NCBI RefSeq assembly: GCF_003626655.1
Contig: NZ_RBAN01000003.1
Location: 1,054,001-1,118,000 of the forward strand
Direction of reading: 5' to 3'
Source of the DNA: Micromonospora costi
GTDB lineage: Bacteria; Actinomycetota; Actinomycetes; Mycobacteriales; Micromonosporaceae
DNA length: 64,000 bases
Shown here: positions 1 to 8,678 of the stretch, in pieces
How positions within the stretch are numbered: the stretch's first letter is position 1
Layout of the letters: each line of letters opens with the position of its first letter
Made by a program: the position numbers and the translations under genes
The notes under the pieces: model-generated
The model's input: the letters and a program-made list of their open reading frames with translations, nothing else
Told to the model about the DNA's origin: nothing
The model's database searches: none

Positions 1-71
1 ACGACCCCCGTTTTCGATCGTGCCCACCCGCGATCCGGTACGCCCGCCGGGCCGACCCTCCCCGACGGCGT

Positions 72-2723
72 TCACGACGCGGCCGGGACGAAGTAGCCGG
101 ACTGGTCGACGATCACCTGCGTACCGCCGGAACTCGCGTTGTAGAGCGAGAGCTTGCGGCCGCCGACCTTCACGACGGCCAGGTTCGAGGCGGTCTCGCC
201 CGCCACGAAGTTGACGTTGGACGCGGTCGGACGCGGCTCGCCGTACGGGTAGGCGGTCAGGACGCCGGCCGCGCTCGGGGCGGTGACGGTCAGGTTCGCC
301 ACCACCGCGGCCGGCGTCGGGCAGGCGTCGCACCGGAACCCGTCGAACTCCTTGAGATACCACGCCTCGACGGTCGCCTCACCACGCGGCTCGACCGGCC
401 CCGCACCGCGGCCGACGAAGCCGGTGCCGGTCCGGCTGTCCGCGATCCGGTTCGGCCCGAACGGGACGTAGCTCTGGGTCGCCCCGGAGGCGGCGGACCC
501 GAACCAGCCCGCCAGGTCGGCGACCACGTGGGTGGTGCCGGAGCTGGCGTTGCGGATGAGCGCCCGACCGGCGACCACGGGCACGACCACCAGGTTCGGG
601 ATGGTCTGGCCGGCCACGAAGTTGAGGTTGGACGCCACCGGTGTCGGCGTGCCGTCCGGGTAGACCTTCAGCACACCGGCCGCGGTGGGCCCGGTGACCG
701 TGACGTTGAGGATCGCCGCGGTCGCGTCCGACGGCAGCCGGCCCGAGAGGTCCAGCCGCAGGTCGGCGTTCGCGGCGATCGGCTTGCCCGTGCCGCTGCG
801 GGTGTCGAGCACCCGTACCGGGCTGAGTGGCTTGAACCCGGAGCCCTGGGCGCTGTAGTAGCCCTGGAGGTCCGCGACGAGGTGGACGGTCCCCGACGAC
901 ATGTTCTCCAGGACGACCACGCCGTCGCCGATGGGCACGGTGACCAGGTTCGGCACGGTCTCCTTCGCCACGAAGTTCACGCTCGACGCCTCGGTGCCGC
1001 TCACGGTGCCGGGGTAGACCTTCAGGAACCCGGCCGCGTTCGGCTGGGTCACCGTGACGTTCAGGACGACGGCGCTGATGTCGGCGGCCGGGACACCGCC
1101 GATCCGGGGGATCGAGAGCTGCACCCGACCCTTCCCGGCCACCGGGCTGGTCGTCGGGATCCCGATCGCGGCCCGGGTGTCCAGCAGCCGGGTCGGCGCC
1201 ACCGCGGTGAAGTGGGCGCCCGTCACCGTGCAGGACTGGCCGGCGTACGTGCCCGCGTTGCGGAACCCGTCGCGGCTGAACCAGTACGTGACGCACGCCG
1301 ACCCGGCCCGCCGGGCGGTGTGCGTGGCGCGGGTGGAGTCCGCGATGAGCGGATAGCGCGTACCGCTGAACTGGAACGCCACGCTGCCCGCCGGCCCGCC
1401 GGCCGGCCAGGTGTGGCTCGGCGACGCCTCCGCCACGATGTCGGCGGGCCCACCACCGGCCACCCGCCGGACCGCCACCTGACCGGCCTCGGCCGGTCCC
1501 TGCAACTCCACGGCGCCCCGGTCGCGGTACGTGGCGCCCGGCCCGGTGTTGGCCACGTCGGGATCGTCGGTGATCGGGTTGCCCAGCAGGTCGGTCGCCG
1601 TCGCACCCGGCGCGCTGGCGTCGCCCGAGTCGACGGCGGGCGAGTCCGCGCGCAGCGGCAGCCAACTGCGGTAGAAGCCGCTCTGCACGGCGCCGAGTCG
1701 CGGGTCCGCCGACAGGTCGTGGCCGCCCTGACCAGTGGCCGAGACGAAGTCGGCCACGCGCGCGTAGGTGACGCCGTTCCACGCGTACGGCGGGGCGCCG
1801 CTCGCCGGGTCGATGAGGTTGTGGTCGACGGAGGTGCCGGCGACCGACGCGCCGGAGACCGAGAGGGCCGTGGCGGTCGCGGGATCGGCGCAGGCGGTCC
1901 GGCCGGTTCCGCCGGTGCCGACCACGTTGTTCCGGATGCTCACGCCGGCCGACGCTCCGGTCACGCTGACCCCGAGCCCACAGGTCGTGACCAGGGTGTT
2001 GCCGGTGACGACGGCGCCCGGGGCGTCGGCGATCGCCACGCCCGCCCGGGCCACCGTCTGGTTGCCGGTCACCACCGCGCGGACCGTCCCCGCCTCGACG
2101 CGCACCGCCGGACCGCCGCCGATCACGAACCACTGGCGGCTGATCGTGACGTCACTCGAGCCGCCCGTGACGCGGACGCCGGCCGGCGCCGTCGCCGACG
2201 TCATCGAGTTCGCGTCGATGGTGATGCGGGAGGAGCCGTCGACCAGCACCGCGGGCGCGGTGGGGGCGGCCTCCAGGCCGAAGCCCCGGACGACCACGTC
2301 GTGGACGCCCGCGAGCGTGAAGATCGGCTCGGTGACGGTCTGGCCCGCAAGGACACGGCCCACCCGGACCCCGCTCCGGACACTTCCCGCGCGGAAGGTC
2401 ACCGGCGCCGTGCTCGTGCCGGACCGGGTGACCCGGACCGTCTCGGGATAGTGGCCGGGCTGGACCCACACGGTCTGTCCCGGTTGCACGACGGCGGCCG
2501 CCGCCGAGATGGTGCAGAACGGCGCCTTCTGGGTGCCGTCCGCACCGGTTGCACAGGCCTGCTGGTCGACGAACAGGTCGGTGGGCGGCGCGGCGGCGGC
2601 TTGCGTGGCGAGCGCCGCTTGTGCGGCCCGCGCTGCCGGCGCGGCCTGCGCGGCGGTCGTGGTGAGGCCGGTGCCGCCGACCAGCGCTACGACCGCGAAC
2701 CCGGCCAGCCGACGAAGTCTCAC
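72..2723 (-). CDS. secreted right-handed beta-helix protein with three C-terminal repeats
   Basis: An exported 883-residue protein. The GTG start gives a basic n-region, a hydrophobic stretch and an Ala-rich cleavage zone within about residues 1-30, a Sec signal peptide. Residues about 50-400 have the spaced V/T/G/N-rich turns of a right-handed parallel beta-helix, starting with a segment containing TVWVQPGHYPETV, as in pectate-lyase or NosD-like folds. From about residue 510 there are three roughly 120-residue repeats, each opening with a P-x-R-[LVI]-x-D-[TS]-R motif and ending with an SSGT-V-AD-GY/W block. The family is often extracellular or wall-associated and may bind or cleave polysaccharide, but I see no assignable catalytic residues, so the substrate is unknown. 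The upstream gap carries no sign of an operon. Confidence 0.85.
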   Translation of the reverse strand: MRLRRLAGFAVVALVGGTGLTTTAAQAAPAARAAQAALATQAAAAPPTDLFVDQQACATGADGTQKAPFCTISAAAAVVQPGQTVWVQPGHYPETVRVTRSGTSTAPVTFRAGSVRSGVRVGRVLAGQTVTEPIFTLAGVHDVVVRGFGLEAAPTAPAVLVDGSSRITIDANSMTSATAPAGVRVTGGSSDVTISRQWFVIGGGPAVRVEAGTVRAVVTGNQTVARAGVAIADAPGAVVTGNTLVTTCGLGVSVTGASAGVSIRNNVVGTGGTGRTACADPATATALSVSGASVAGTSVDHNLIDPASGAPPYAWNGVTYARVADFVSATGQGGHDLSADPRLGAVQSGFYRSWLPLRADSPAVDSGDASAPGATATDLLGNPITDDPDVANTGPGATYRDRGAVELQGPAEAGQVAVRRVAGGGPADIVAEASPSHTWPAGGPAGSVAFQFSGTRYPLIADSTRATHTARRAGSACVTYWFSRDGFRNAGTYAGQSCTVTGAHFTAVAPTRLLDTRAAIGIPTTSPVAGKGRVQLSIPRIGGVPAADISAVVLNVTVTQPNAAGFLKVYPGTVSGTEASSVNFVAKETVPNLVTVPIGDGVVVLENMSSGTVHLVADLQGYYSAQGSGFKPLSPVRVLDTRSGTGKPIAANADLRLDLSGRLPSDATAAILNVTVTGPTAAGVLKVYPDGTPTPVASNLNFVAGQTIPNLVVVPVVAGRALIRNASSGTTHVVADLAGWFGSAASGATQSYVPFGPNRIADSRTGTGFVGRGAGPVEPRGEATVEAWYLKEFDGFRCDACPTPAAVVANLTVTAPSAAGVLTAYPYGEPRPTASNVNFVAGETASNLAVVKVGGRKLSLYNASSGGTQVIVDQSGYFVPAAS

Positions 2724-2873
2724 GTGCGCCCCCGCTCACATCCGATCATGGCCAGAGGAGGGTAGCCTGACCGGCGTCGATGCCGGGGTAACCGCGCGGA
2801 CGACCACGACCCAGCCGATCGGACGGATTCCTCGCGGTGCGTACCGCGGCGGCCGTTGCGTGTTCGCAGCGTT

Positions 2874-2985
2874 CCCGGCCAACGGCCGTCCCGTGTCGGC
2901 GGCGTCCCCGGCCGACGGCCGTCCCGTGTCCACGCGGCCCCGGTCGTCGGCCGACGCCCGATGGTCAGCGCGGCCCCGGTCGTCG
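2874..2985. repeat. short degenerate direct repeats
   Basis: A 24-bp unit at 2874-2897 recurs at 2907-2930 with one mismatch (33-bp period). A second 16-bp unit, GCGGCCCCGGTCGTCG, occurs at 2934-2949 and 2970-2985. They lie just past the 3' end of the LtrA-like gene, in the gap before the beta-helix gene start. No function is visible; they look like local slippage or duplication products. Confidence 0.6.
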
Positions 2986-2993
2986 CTCGACAG

Positions 2994-4235
2994 TCAGGGG
3001 ACCGGCCCGCTCGGCGCTGGTGGTGGCCGCCCCGCCCGTGGCGGCTGCTGGCCGAGCCGGCCCGGCCAGCGCCGTTCCCCCGTGCACTGCGCGGCCAGGA
3101 CGACCACCAGCAACGCCAGCGCGGCGAGCGCCGGCAGCAGCGCGGCGACCGGCAGGAGCACCAGGAGCACGGCGGCCCCGGCCAGCGGAAGCAGGGGGAC
3201 CCGGCCGGTGGCGAGGCGTACGACGAGGGTCCGGCCGGCCAGGTAGAGCGCGCCGCCCGCGTAGAGCGCCACGACACCCGGCATGCCCACCGCGCCGTGG
3301 ACGTTGGTCGGCGTCGCATGGATCAGCGTGGCGAGCACCTGCTCGATGCCGAGCGCGACGTACATGATGCCGGCGATCAGGGGGAAGTGCGCGAGGCTGT
3401 AGGCGTCCGCGGCGATGACACCCCTCCGGGGATCCGACGCTTCCGCCAACGCGCCCTCCACGGCCGGCGCGACCCGGTCGAAGTAGAGCCGCCACAGGCT
3501 GACCGCCACCGCGAAGCCGAGCAGCGCCGCCGCGAGCAGCAACCACCCGGTCATCTCGGCGCCCGCCCCGGTGCCGATCGAGATCAGGGCCTCGCCGATC
3601 GCGATGATGAGGACGAGCCGGTGCCGTTCACTGAAGTGGCTGGCGCTGCGCAATTGCCAGGGGCTGTACCTGGTGGCGAAACGGCCGCCTCCCACGTCGA
3701 TCGCGAAGGCCAGCGCCCAGAGCGCGGTCTGGGCGGTGCCGCCACCCACCAGGGCGCCGGCCACCAGCGTGAGCCACCCCACCGCCCCGGGAAGGGCGAC
3801 CAACCGCAGGGTACGGCTGAGCTGCCGACTCGCGGAGACGTGCAGGTAGAGCAGGACGTGCAGCACCCGGACCGCCACGTAGGACAGGGCGAGGATCAGC
3901 GGCGCCGGCACCGCGCCCTCCGAGTCGCTCCGCCACGCGTTGGGAATCACGAGGGCGGCCACGAACATGGCGGCCATGGCCGCCAGGGTCCCGGTGCGGA
4001 TCAGGCCGACGTCCGCCCGGACCTCGTTGCCCAACCAGGCGTACGCGGACCAGGAATACCAGAGCAGCAGAAACAGCAGCAGCCCACGGCCCATCGTGAC
4101 GGCCGTGGCGGGGTGTGCCATGAACTCGACGATCCGGGTGAGCGCGAAGACGAACACGAGGTCGAAGAAGATCTCGAACGTCGTCGTACGGTGCGTCTCC
4201 GCGGTCTGCTCGTAGCGGGACCGGAAGAGGCGCAT
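2994..4235 (-). CDS. low temperature requirement protein A (LtrA) family membrane protein
   Basis: A 413-residue polytopic membrane protein. The N-terminus carries the LtrA hallmark: a short cytoplasmic head, then TTFEIFFDLVFVFALTRIVEF, where the acidic FFDLVF motif opens the first membrane segment. Many hydrophobic helices follow, with a characteristic HFSERHRLVLIIAIGEAL segment near the middle and a basic, Pro-rich tail. The family is named from a Listeria low-temperature mutant; its biochemical role is unknown. It ends next to short repeats and appears monocistronic. The ATG start is preceded by only a weak purine stretch. Confidence 0.85.
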   Translation of the reverse strand: MRLFRSRYEQTAETHRTTTFEIFFDLVFVFALTRIVEFMAHPATAVTMGRGLLLFLLLWYSWSAYAWLGNEVRADVGLIRTGTLAAMAAMFVAALVIPNAWRSDSEGAVPAPLILALSYVAVRVLHVLLYLHVSASRQLSRTLRLVALPGAVGWLTLVAGALVGGGTAQTALWALAFAIDVGGGRFATRYSPWQLRSASHFSERHRLVLIIAIGEALISIGTGAGAEMTGWLLLAAALLGFAVAVSLWRLYFDRVAPAVEGALAEASDPRRGVIAADAYSLAHFPLIAGIMYVALGIEQVLATLIHATPTNVHGAVGMPGVVALYAGGALYLAGRTLVVRLATGRVPLLPLAGAAVLLVLLPVAALLPALAALALLVVVLAAQCTGERRWPGRLGQQPPRAGRPPPAPSGPVP

Positions 4236-4321
4236 GCCGTCATCTTCGTGCCGGGACGCGGCGCGCCGCGTCCATTCCGCCGACCCGGCGGGCAGGTCTC
4301 CGGCGTGGATCGACCGTGCCG

Positions 4322-4405
4322 GGCGGGTTCAGCCCTGCCGTGCGGCGGGTTCAGTCCTGCCGTGCGGCGGCCTGCTGTTCGGCGGGTTCAGTCCTGCCGT
4401 TCGGC
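4322..4405. repeat. tandem duplication of a gene's stop-codon region
   Basis: Three copies of a 25-bp unit (GGCGGGTTCAGYCCTGCCGT followed by KCGGC) occur at 4322-4346, 4344-4368 and 4381-4405, with a partial copy between the last two. The third copy is the 3' end of the minus-strand gene that stops at 4388. The other copies therefore repeat the coding end, stop codon included, downstream of the gene. Confidence 0.75.
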
Positions 4406-4861
4406 GCGCGCGATCTCGGCGAAGGCCGCGGTGAGGTAGCCGTCGAGCGGCCGACCCGTGACGGTCAGCAGGTCGGCGACGAGCAGCGGGGCGTGCGCGG
4501 CGAGGGCCGGCGGGCCGGGCGGCGACTCGTCGCCGTCCGGGTCGTACACCCCGAGCGCGCCCGCGAGCAGGACGAGCAGAACGTGCGGGTCGACGTCGGG
4601 CCGCCACCCCGCGGCACCCCGCACCGACCGCTCGAGCACCCCGCGGACGTCGTCGCCGTCCAACCCGTCCGGGTGGCTCTCCTCCAGCAGCAACCGGACG
4701 ACCGCGCCGAGGACCAGGCCGGCCCGCTCGGCCGTCGCGAGCCGGGCCACCGCCTCGTCGTACGCCTGCACGTTTTGTTCCTGGGCGGCGGCCACCGCCT
4801 CGGCGGCGCTCACGGCGATCTCGCGGGCGGGGGCGGGCAGGTGGCGCCAGGTGGTGGTCAC
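4388..4861 (-). CDS. hypothetical protein, 157 residues
   Basis: I do not recognise the family. The protein is mostly helical, rich in Ala, Leu and acidic residues, with no signal peptide or membrane segment. The GTG at 4861 is chosen because the open frame further upstream would run into the divergent MFS gene, and the Met there gives a Pro/Arg-rich sequence unlike a coding N-terminus. It starts VTTTWRHLPAPAREIAV. Gene and MFS transporter are divergent, about 100 bp apart. Its last codons (AERQD-stop) lie in the final copy of the downstream tandem repeat. A regulator or TetR-like C-terminal fold is possible, but no helix-turn-helix is evident. Confidence 0.6.
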   Translation of the reverse strand: MTTTWRHLPAPAREIAVSAAEAVAAAQEQNVQAYDEAVARLATAERAGLVLGAVVRLLLEESHPDGLDGDDVRGVLERSVRGAAGWRPDVDPHVLLVLLAGALGVYDPDGDESPPGPPALAAHAPLLVADLLTVTGRPLDGYLTAAFAEIARAERQD

Positions 4862-4964
4862 CGGGTCAGCATCGCAGGCCGGGCCGTGGGGTTCGTCACG
4901 GCCCGGGCGGGGCGGCGCGGTAAACGGCTCGCATCTCGTCACACCCGCCGCAGAGAATCCCGAC

Positions 4965-6260
4965 ATGCTGCTTCGCGCCCTCCCCCGCCGACCGGAAGCC
5001 CGCCGGATCCTCGTCGGCACCGTGCTGTCGGCGATCGGGCGCGGCCTCACGCTGCCGTTCCTGTTCATCTACCTCACGGACGTGCGGGGGCTCACCGACG
5101 CCCGCGCCGGCCTCGTGATCGGCTGGTACGGCGCGGTCACCCTCGTCCTGTCGCCGCTGGGCGGCACCCTGATCGACCGGTTCGGCGCCCGCCGGATCGT
5201 GCTGCCCTGCCTGGTCGTCGAGGCCGCGGGCACGGGGCTGCTCTCGGTGGTCCACTCGACCACGTCGGCCTTCCTGGTGATGACCCTGGTCGCGATCGGC
5301 AGCTCGGCCATCTGGTCCGGGCAGAACACGATCCTGGCCTCGCTGACCGACGACGGCGAGCGGCAGCGGGTCTTCGGGTTGAACTTCGCCCTGCTCAACC
5401 TCGGCATCGGCGTCGGCGGCCTCATCTCGGGCGCGGTCGTCGACACCAGCCGTCCGGTGACCTTCCAGATGATCTACCTGCTGGACGCCCTGAGCTACCT
5501 GACGCCCGCGCTCATCCTGCTCACGCTGCCCGGCGTCGGCGGCCGGATCGCCTCCGGCCCGGACGGGGCCCAGCGGTCGGCCGGCGGCTACCTCACCGTG
5601 CTGAGGGACCGCCCGTTCCGACGCCTGGTGATCTTCGGCCTGGTGCTCACCACCTGCGGCTACGCGCAGATCGAGGTGGGCTTCACGGCGTACGCCGTTC
5701 GGGTCGCCGAGGTCAGCCCCCGGGTCGTGGCCTGGGCGCTCGCCGCGAACACCGTGATGATCGTGCTCGCCCAACTGGTGGTCATCCGGCGGCTGGAGGG
5801 GCGCAGCCGCACCGCCGCGCTCGCCGCCGTGGGTGCCGTCTTCGCGACCGCGTGGCTCGTCCTCGGCGCCGCCGGCCTCGTCGGCGCGGGCAACGCCCTG
5901 GCAGCCGCCCTCGGCGTGGTGGCCTGCTCCGCGATCTTCGGCTTCGGCGAGACCATGCTGTCGCCCGTGATGCCGGCGCTGACCAACGCGCTCGCCACCG
6001 ACGAGCTACGCGGCCGCTACAACGCCATGAGCTCGATGATCTTCGGCATCAGCGGGGTGGTCGGCCCGGTGACCGCCGGCCCGCTGATCGGCGCGGCCGA
6101 CGGCAAGGTGTGGGTGGCGGCCGTCGTCGGTGGCTGCCTGGTCGCCTCGCTGATTGCGCTCTCACTCCGCCGACTGCTCGACCCCGTCCAGGACGGTCGT
6201 CGGCCGACCGTGCCGACGTCCCCCGACGCCGAACCGGCGCCCGCACCCGCCCCCGCCTGA
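4965..6260 (+). CDS. MFS transporter
   Basis: A 431-residue major facilitator superfamily protein with about twelve hydrophobic segments. The loop between TM2 and TM3 has the MFS motif A region (GGTLIDRFGARR), typical of proton-linked drug or metabolite antiporters. The ATG at 4965 gives a short basic leader (MLLRALPRRPEARR) directly before TM1. The frame stays open upstream, but that extension overlaps the divergent gene and has a non-membrane composition. The C-terminal tail is Pro/Ala rich. The substrate cannot be told from sequence. Divergent transcription with the small hypothetical gene suggests a shared promoter region. Confidence 0.88.
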   Translation: MLLRALPRRPEARRILVGTVLSAIGRGLTLPFLFIYLTDVRGLTDARAGLVIGWYGAVTLVLSPLGGTLIDRFGARRIVLPCLVVEAAGTGLLSVVHSTTSAFLVMTLVAIGSSAIWSGQNTILASLTDDGERQRVFGLNFALLNLGIGVGGLISGAVVDTSRPVTFQMIYLLDALSYLTPALILLTLPGVGGRIASGPDGAQRSAGGYLTVLRDRPFRRLVIFGLVLTTCGYAQIEVGFTAYAVRVAEVSPRVVAWALAANTVMIVLAQLVVIRRLEGRSRTAALAAVGAVFATAWLVLGAAGLVGAGNALAAALGVVACSAIFGFGETMLSPVMPALTNALATDELRGRYNAMSSMIFGISGVVGPVTAGPLIGAADGKVWVAAVVGGCLVASLIALSLRRLLDPVQDGRRPTVPTSPDAEPAPAPAPA

Positions 6261-6422
6261 CCGACCCGGACCCCGCCGCCCAGCCCCCGGCATGCCGCCC
6301 GGTCCGGGCTGAGTCGCGACATGCCGCCCGGTCCAGGGGTCTGGGTCGCGTCGGCCTGGACGGACACGGCCCGCCCGGTGCAGGCCGCGACTGCGCGCGG
6401 AGACACCCGCGCCCCACGCTCA

Positions 6423-6471
6423 CACCCGGCACCCGGCACCCGGCACCCGGCACCCGGCACCCGGCACCCGG
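6423..6471. repeat. 7-bp tandem repeat, seven perfect copies
   Basis: The heptamer CACCCGG is repeated seven times without error, covering 49 bp, and is flanked by partial copies. It lies in the gap just upstream of a GATC-bounded palindrome. This is a candidate variable-number locus with no coding role visible. Confidence 0.9.
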
Positions 6472-6477
6472 CACCAA

Positions 6478-6550
6478 GATCGCGCTCGATCCTTGAAGTA
6501 GTGCCCTCGGACCCAGTGGGACACCACTACTTCCTGGATCGAGCACGATC
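6478..6550. repeat. GATC-bounded intergenic palindrome, family C
   Basis: Arms of 26 nt at 6478-6503 and 6525-6550 match at 23 positions around a 21-nt loop. The outer end reads GATCG[CT]GCTCGATCC and the inner end GAAGTAGTG. It sits between convergent genes and could act as a bidirectional terminator, although no T-tract follows. Its GATC ends resemble the other palindromes in this window. Confidence 0.7.
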
Positions 6551-6694
6551 ATGAGCAGGCCTCCGCGCGAGTCCCCCACGCCCGCGCCACCCGGTGGCGC
6601 GGGCGACACTCTGCCGGCGGTGGGTTCGGGGCCGGGCACGGAGCGGGCCCCGGAGCGGGTGCTCCGGGGCCCGATCGTGCGCGGGGCGTAGCCG

Positions 6695-8395
6695 TCAGGC
6701 GGCCTCGGTGGTGGTGCGGATCCGGTCCAGCGCCGGGGCGGAGACCGGGGACTCGGCGGTCAGGTAGGCCACGAACGCGTCCAGGTCGATCATCCCGGTG
6801 ACCAGGTTCGTTCCGGCGGTGAGGGTGCTGAAGCCGTCGCCGCCGCCGGCCAGGAAGTTGTTCACCGTCACCCGGTAGGTGGCCGCCGGGTCGACGGTCG
6901 TACCGCCCAGGCTCAGGCTGCCCCGGACGACGCGGGTGCCGGCGCACGGGTCGGTCGCGGGGGCGGTGGTGCCGTTCGGGTCGACGACGTAGCGCACCGT
7001 CGACGACGGGTAGAGCACCCGGTTGACGACGAACTGCTGCTCCAGCACGCAGTACAGCTGCGCGCCGGTGAGGTCGAGCGTCACCAGGTTGTTGGCGAAC
7101 GGCTGGACCGTGAACGCCTCCTCGTACGTCACCGGGCCGGCGTCGACGTCGGCCCGGACGCCGCCGGGGTTCATGAACGCGGCGACGGCGTTCTCTTCGT
7201 TGTCGGTGGCGGCGAGCTGCGCGTCCGCGATGAGGTTGCCCAGCGCGGACTCGCCCATCGTCGTACCGAAGAGGGTTTCCTGACTCCGGGTGATCGCCGT
7301 GGTGGTCTCGCCGACCTGCCGGTCGGCGACCGGGCCGAGGACGGTGGTGTAGCGCTCGATCAGCGCGGTCTGCCTCGGGTCCTTGGCGACGTCCCGGGTG
7401 ACCACGACGTTCTCGGCCTTGGCGCTGAGCACGTCGCCGGTAAGCCGGTCGATCTTCAGGTCGATGTCGGTGACGAGGCGGCCGAACGAGCTGGCGCTGG
7501 TCACCAGCTTGCCGTTGATCTCGCAGTTGTACGCCTGGTGGGTGTGCCCGCTGACCACCACGTCGATCGACGGGTCCATCCGGTTGGCGATGTCGACGAT
7601 CGGGCCGGTCATGCCGACGCAGTCGTTGATGCCGCCGCTGGCGGCCTGCGCGCCGCCCTCGTGCAGCAGGACGACGATCGCCTGCACGCCCTTCTGGCGC
7701 AGCTCGCGGGCGTACCGGTTGGCGGTCTCCGCCTCGTCGGTGAAGCTCAGCCCGGCGACGCCCTCCTGGCTGACGATCTCCGGCGTGCCCTCCAGCGTCA
7801 TCCCGATGAAGCCGACCTTGACGCCGTCGACCTCGTGGATGGCGTACGGGGCCAGCAGCGGCCGGCCGGTGGAGGTCTTGAACGCGTTGGCCGACAGGTA
7901 CTGGAAGCCGGCGCCCTCGTACGGGGTGCCGTCGGCGCAGCCGTCCACGGGGTGGCAGCCGCCGTTCTGGATCCGCAGCAGCTCGTTGGCGCCCTCGTCG
8001 AACTCGTGGTTGCCGACGCTCGCGTAGTCCAGCCCGGCCATCGACAGCGCCTCGATGGTCGGCTCGTCGTGGAACGCGGCGGAGAGCAGCGGCGAGGCGC
8101 CGATCAGGTCACCGGCGGCCACGGTGATGGTGTTCTTCTTCTTGGCCGCCGCGCGCAGCTCGGCGAGGTGGGTGGCCAGGTACTCGACGCCGCCAGCGGT
8201 CTGGCCCGCGATGGTGCCGCTGGAGCCGCTCGGCGGTTCGAGGTTGCCGTGGAAGTCGTTGAGTGCGAGCAGGGTGACGTCGGCCGGCCTCGGGCCCGCC
8301 TCCGCCTGGTCGGGGGTGCTGGTGACCGCACCGAACGCGGCCACCGCGAGCGCGGTCAGGCCGACGGCGGCCCGACGCATCCCGGGGATGGACAT
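6695..8395 (-). CDS. secreted 5'-nucleotidase / 2',3'-cyclic phosphodiesterase family (UshA-like)
   Basis: Exported 566-residue metallophosphoesterase. It should hydrolyse nucleotides outside the membrane to release phosphate and nucleosides. The N-terminus is a signal peptide (MSIPGMRRAAVGLTALAVAAFGA). Metal-ligand motifs follow in order: LNDFHGNLEP (D47, H49), AGDLIGASP, VGNHEFDEG and SGHTHQAYNCEI. A C-terminal 5'-nucleotidase domain has the usual GGVRADVDAGPVTYEEAFTV segment. The ATG at 8395 is preferred because GAGGAG lies 4 nt upstream; an upstream in-frame Met adds 19 residues without a ribosome site. The neighbouring phosphoesterase gene on the same strand may be co-regulated, though 283 bp separate them. 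Confidence 0.9.
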   Translation of the reverse strand: MSIPGMRRAAVGLTALAVAAFGAVTSTPDQAEAGPRPADVTLLALNDFHGNLEPPSGSSGTIAGQTAGGVEYLATHLAELRAAAKKKNTITVAAGDLIGASPLLSAAFHDEPTIEALSMAGLDYASVGNHEFDEGANELLRIQNGGCHPVDGCADGTPYEGAGFQYLSANAFKTSTGRPLLAPYAIHEVDGVKVGFIGMTLEGTPEIVSQEGVAGLSFTDEAETANRYARELRQKGVQAIVVLLHEGGAQAASGGINDCVGMTGPIVDIANRMDPSIDVVVSGHTHQAYNCEINGKLVTSASSFGRLVTDIDLKIDRLTGDVLSAKAENVVVTRDVAKDPRQTALIERYTTVLGPVADRQVGETTTAITRSQETLFGTTMGESALGNLIADAQLAATDNEENAVAAFMNPGGVRADVDAGPVTYEEAFTVQPFANNLVTLDLTGAQLYCVLEQQFVVNRVLYPSSTVRYVVDPNGTTAPATDPCAGTRVVRGSLSLGGTTVDPAATYRVTVNNFLAGGGDGFSTLTAGTNLVTGMIDLDAFVAYLTAESPVSAPALDRIRTTTEAA

Positions 8396-8678
8396 GGAAC
8401 TCCTCGTGAGACTCGGCGCGTACGGTGCCCGGACGATGGGTCGACCGGGCACCGACCGGCGCCGTCGGAAGGGTCGGTGTGGGTGGCAGCGCTCGGGGGG
8501 TCGCTGCTCCGTCCGAGGGACAGCCTCTCATCTTCGTGGCCACCGGTCGACCGGGGCAGCACATCAGACCTGCGAATACTCCTATCGACCGGGGCCGGTC
8601 GGGGGGACGGGTCCGACATGGCCACCGGGTTACGACGAACGGCGCGGGCCGTCCACAGGAGAGGCGCCGTGGCGCTTC

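Larger units (their letters stand above)
6261..6694. other. 434-bp gene-free interval between convergent genes
   Basis: No credible coding sequence lies here. The interval holds a near-duplicate CATGCCGCCCGGTCC (about 6291 and 6320), a seven-copy 7-bp tandem repeat and a long imperfect palindrome, described separately. It separates the plus-strand MFS gene from the minus-strand nucleotidase gene, so one or more terminators are expected; the palindrome is the best candidate. Confidence 0.7.

Noticed and set aside
528..2765. Long plus-strand open frame of about 745 codons opposite the beta-helix gene
   Set aside because: It is the antisense of a clear gene. Its product is Arg/Gly/Pro/His-rich with no domains, as expected for the complement of GC-rich coding sequence.
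6423..6471. Possible CRISPR array
   Set aside because: The units are 7 bp with no spacers and there are no cas genes in the window.
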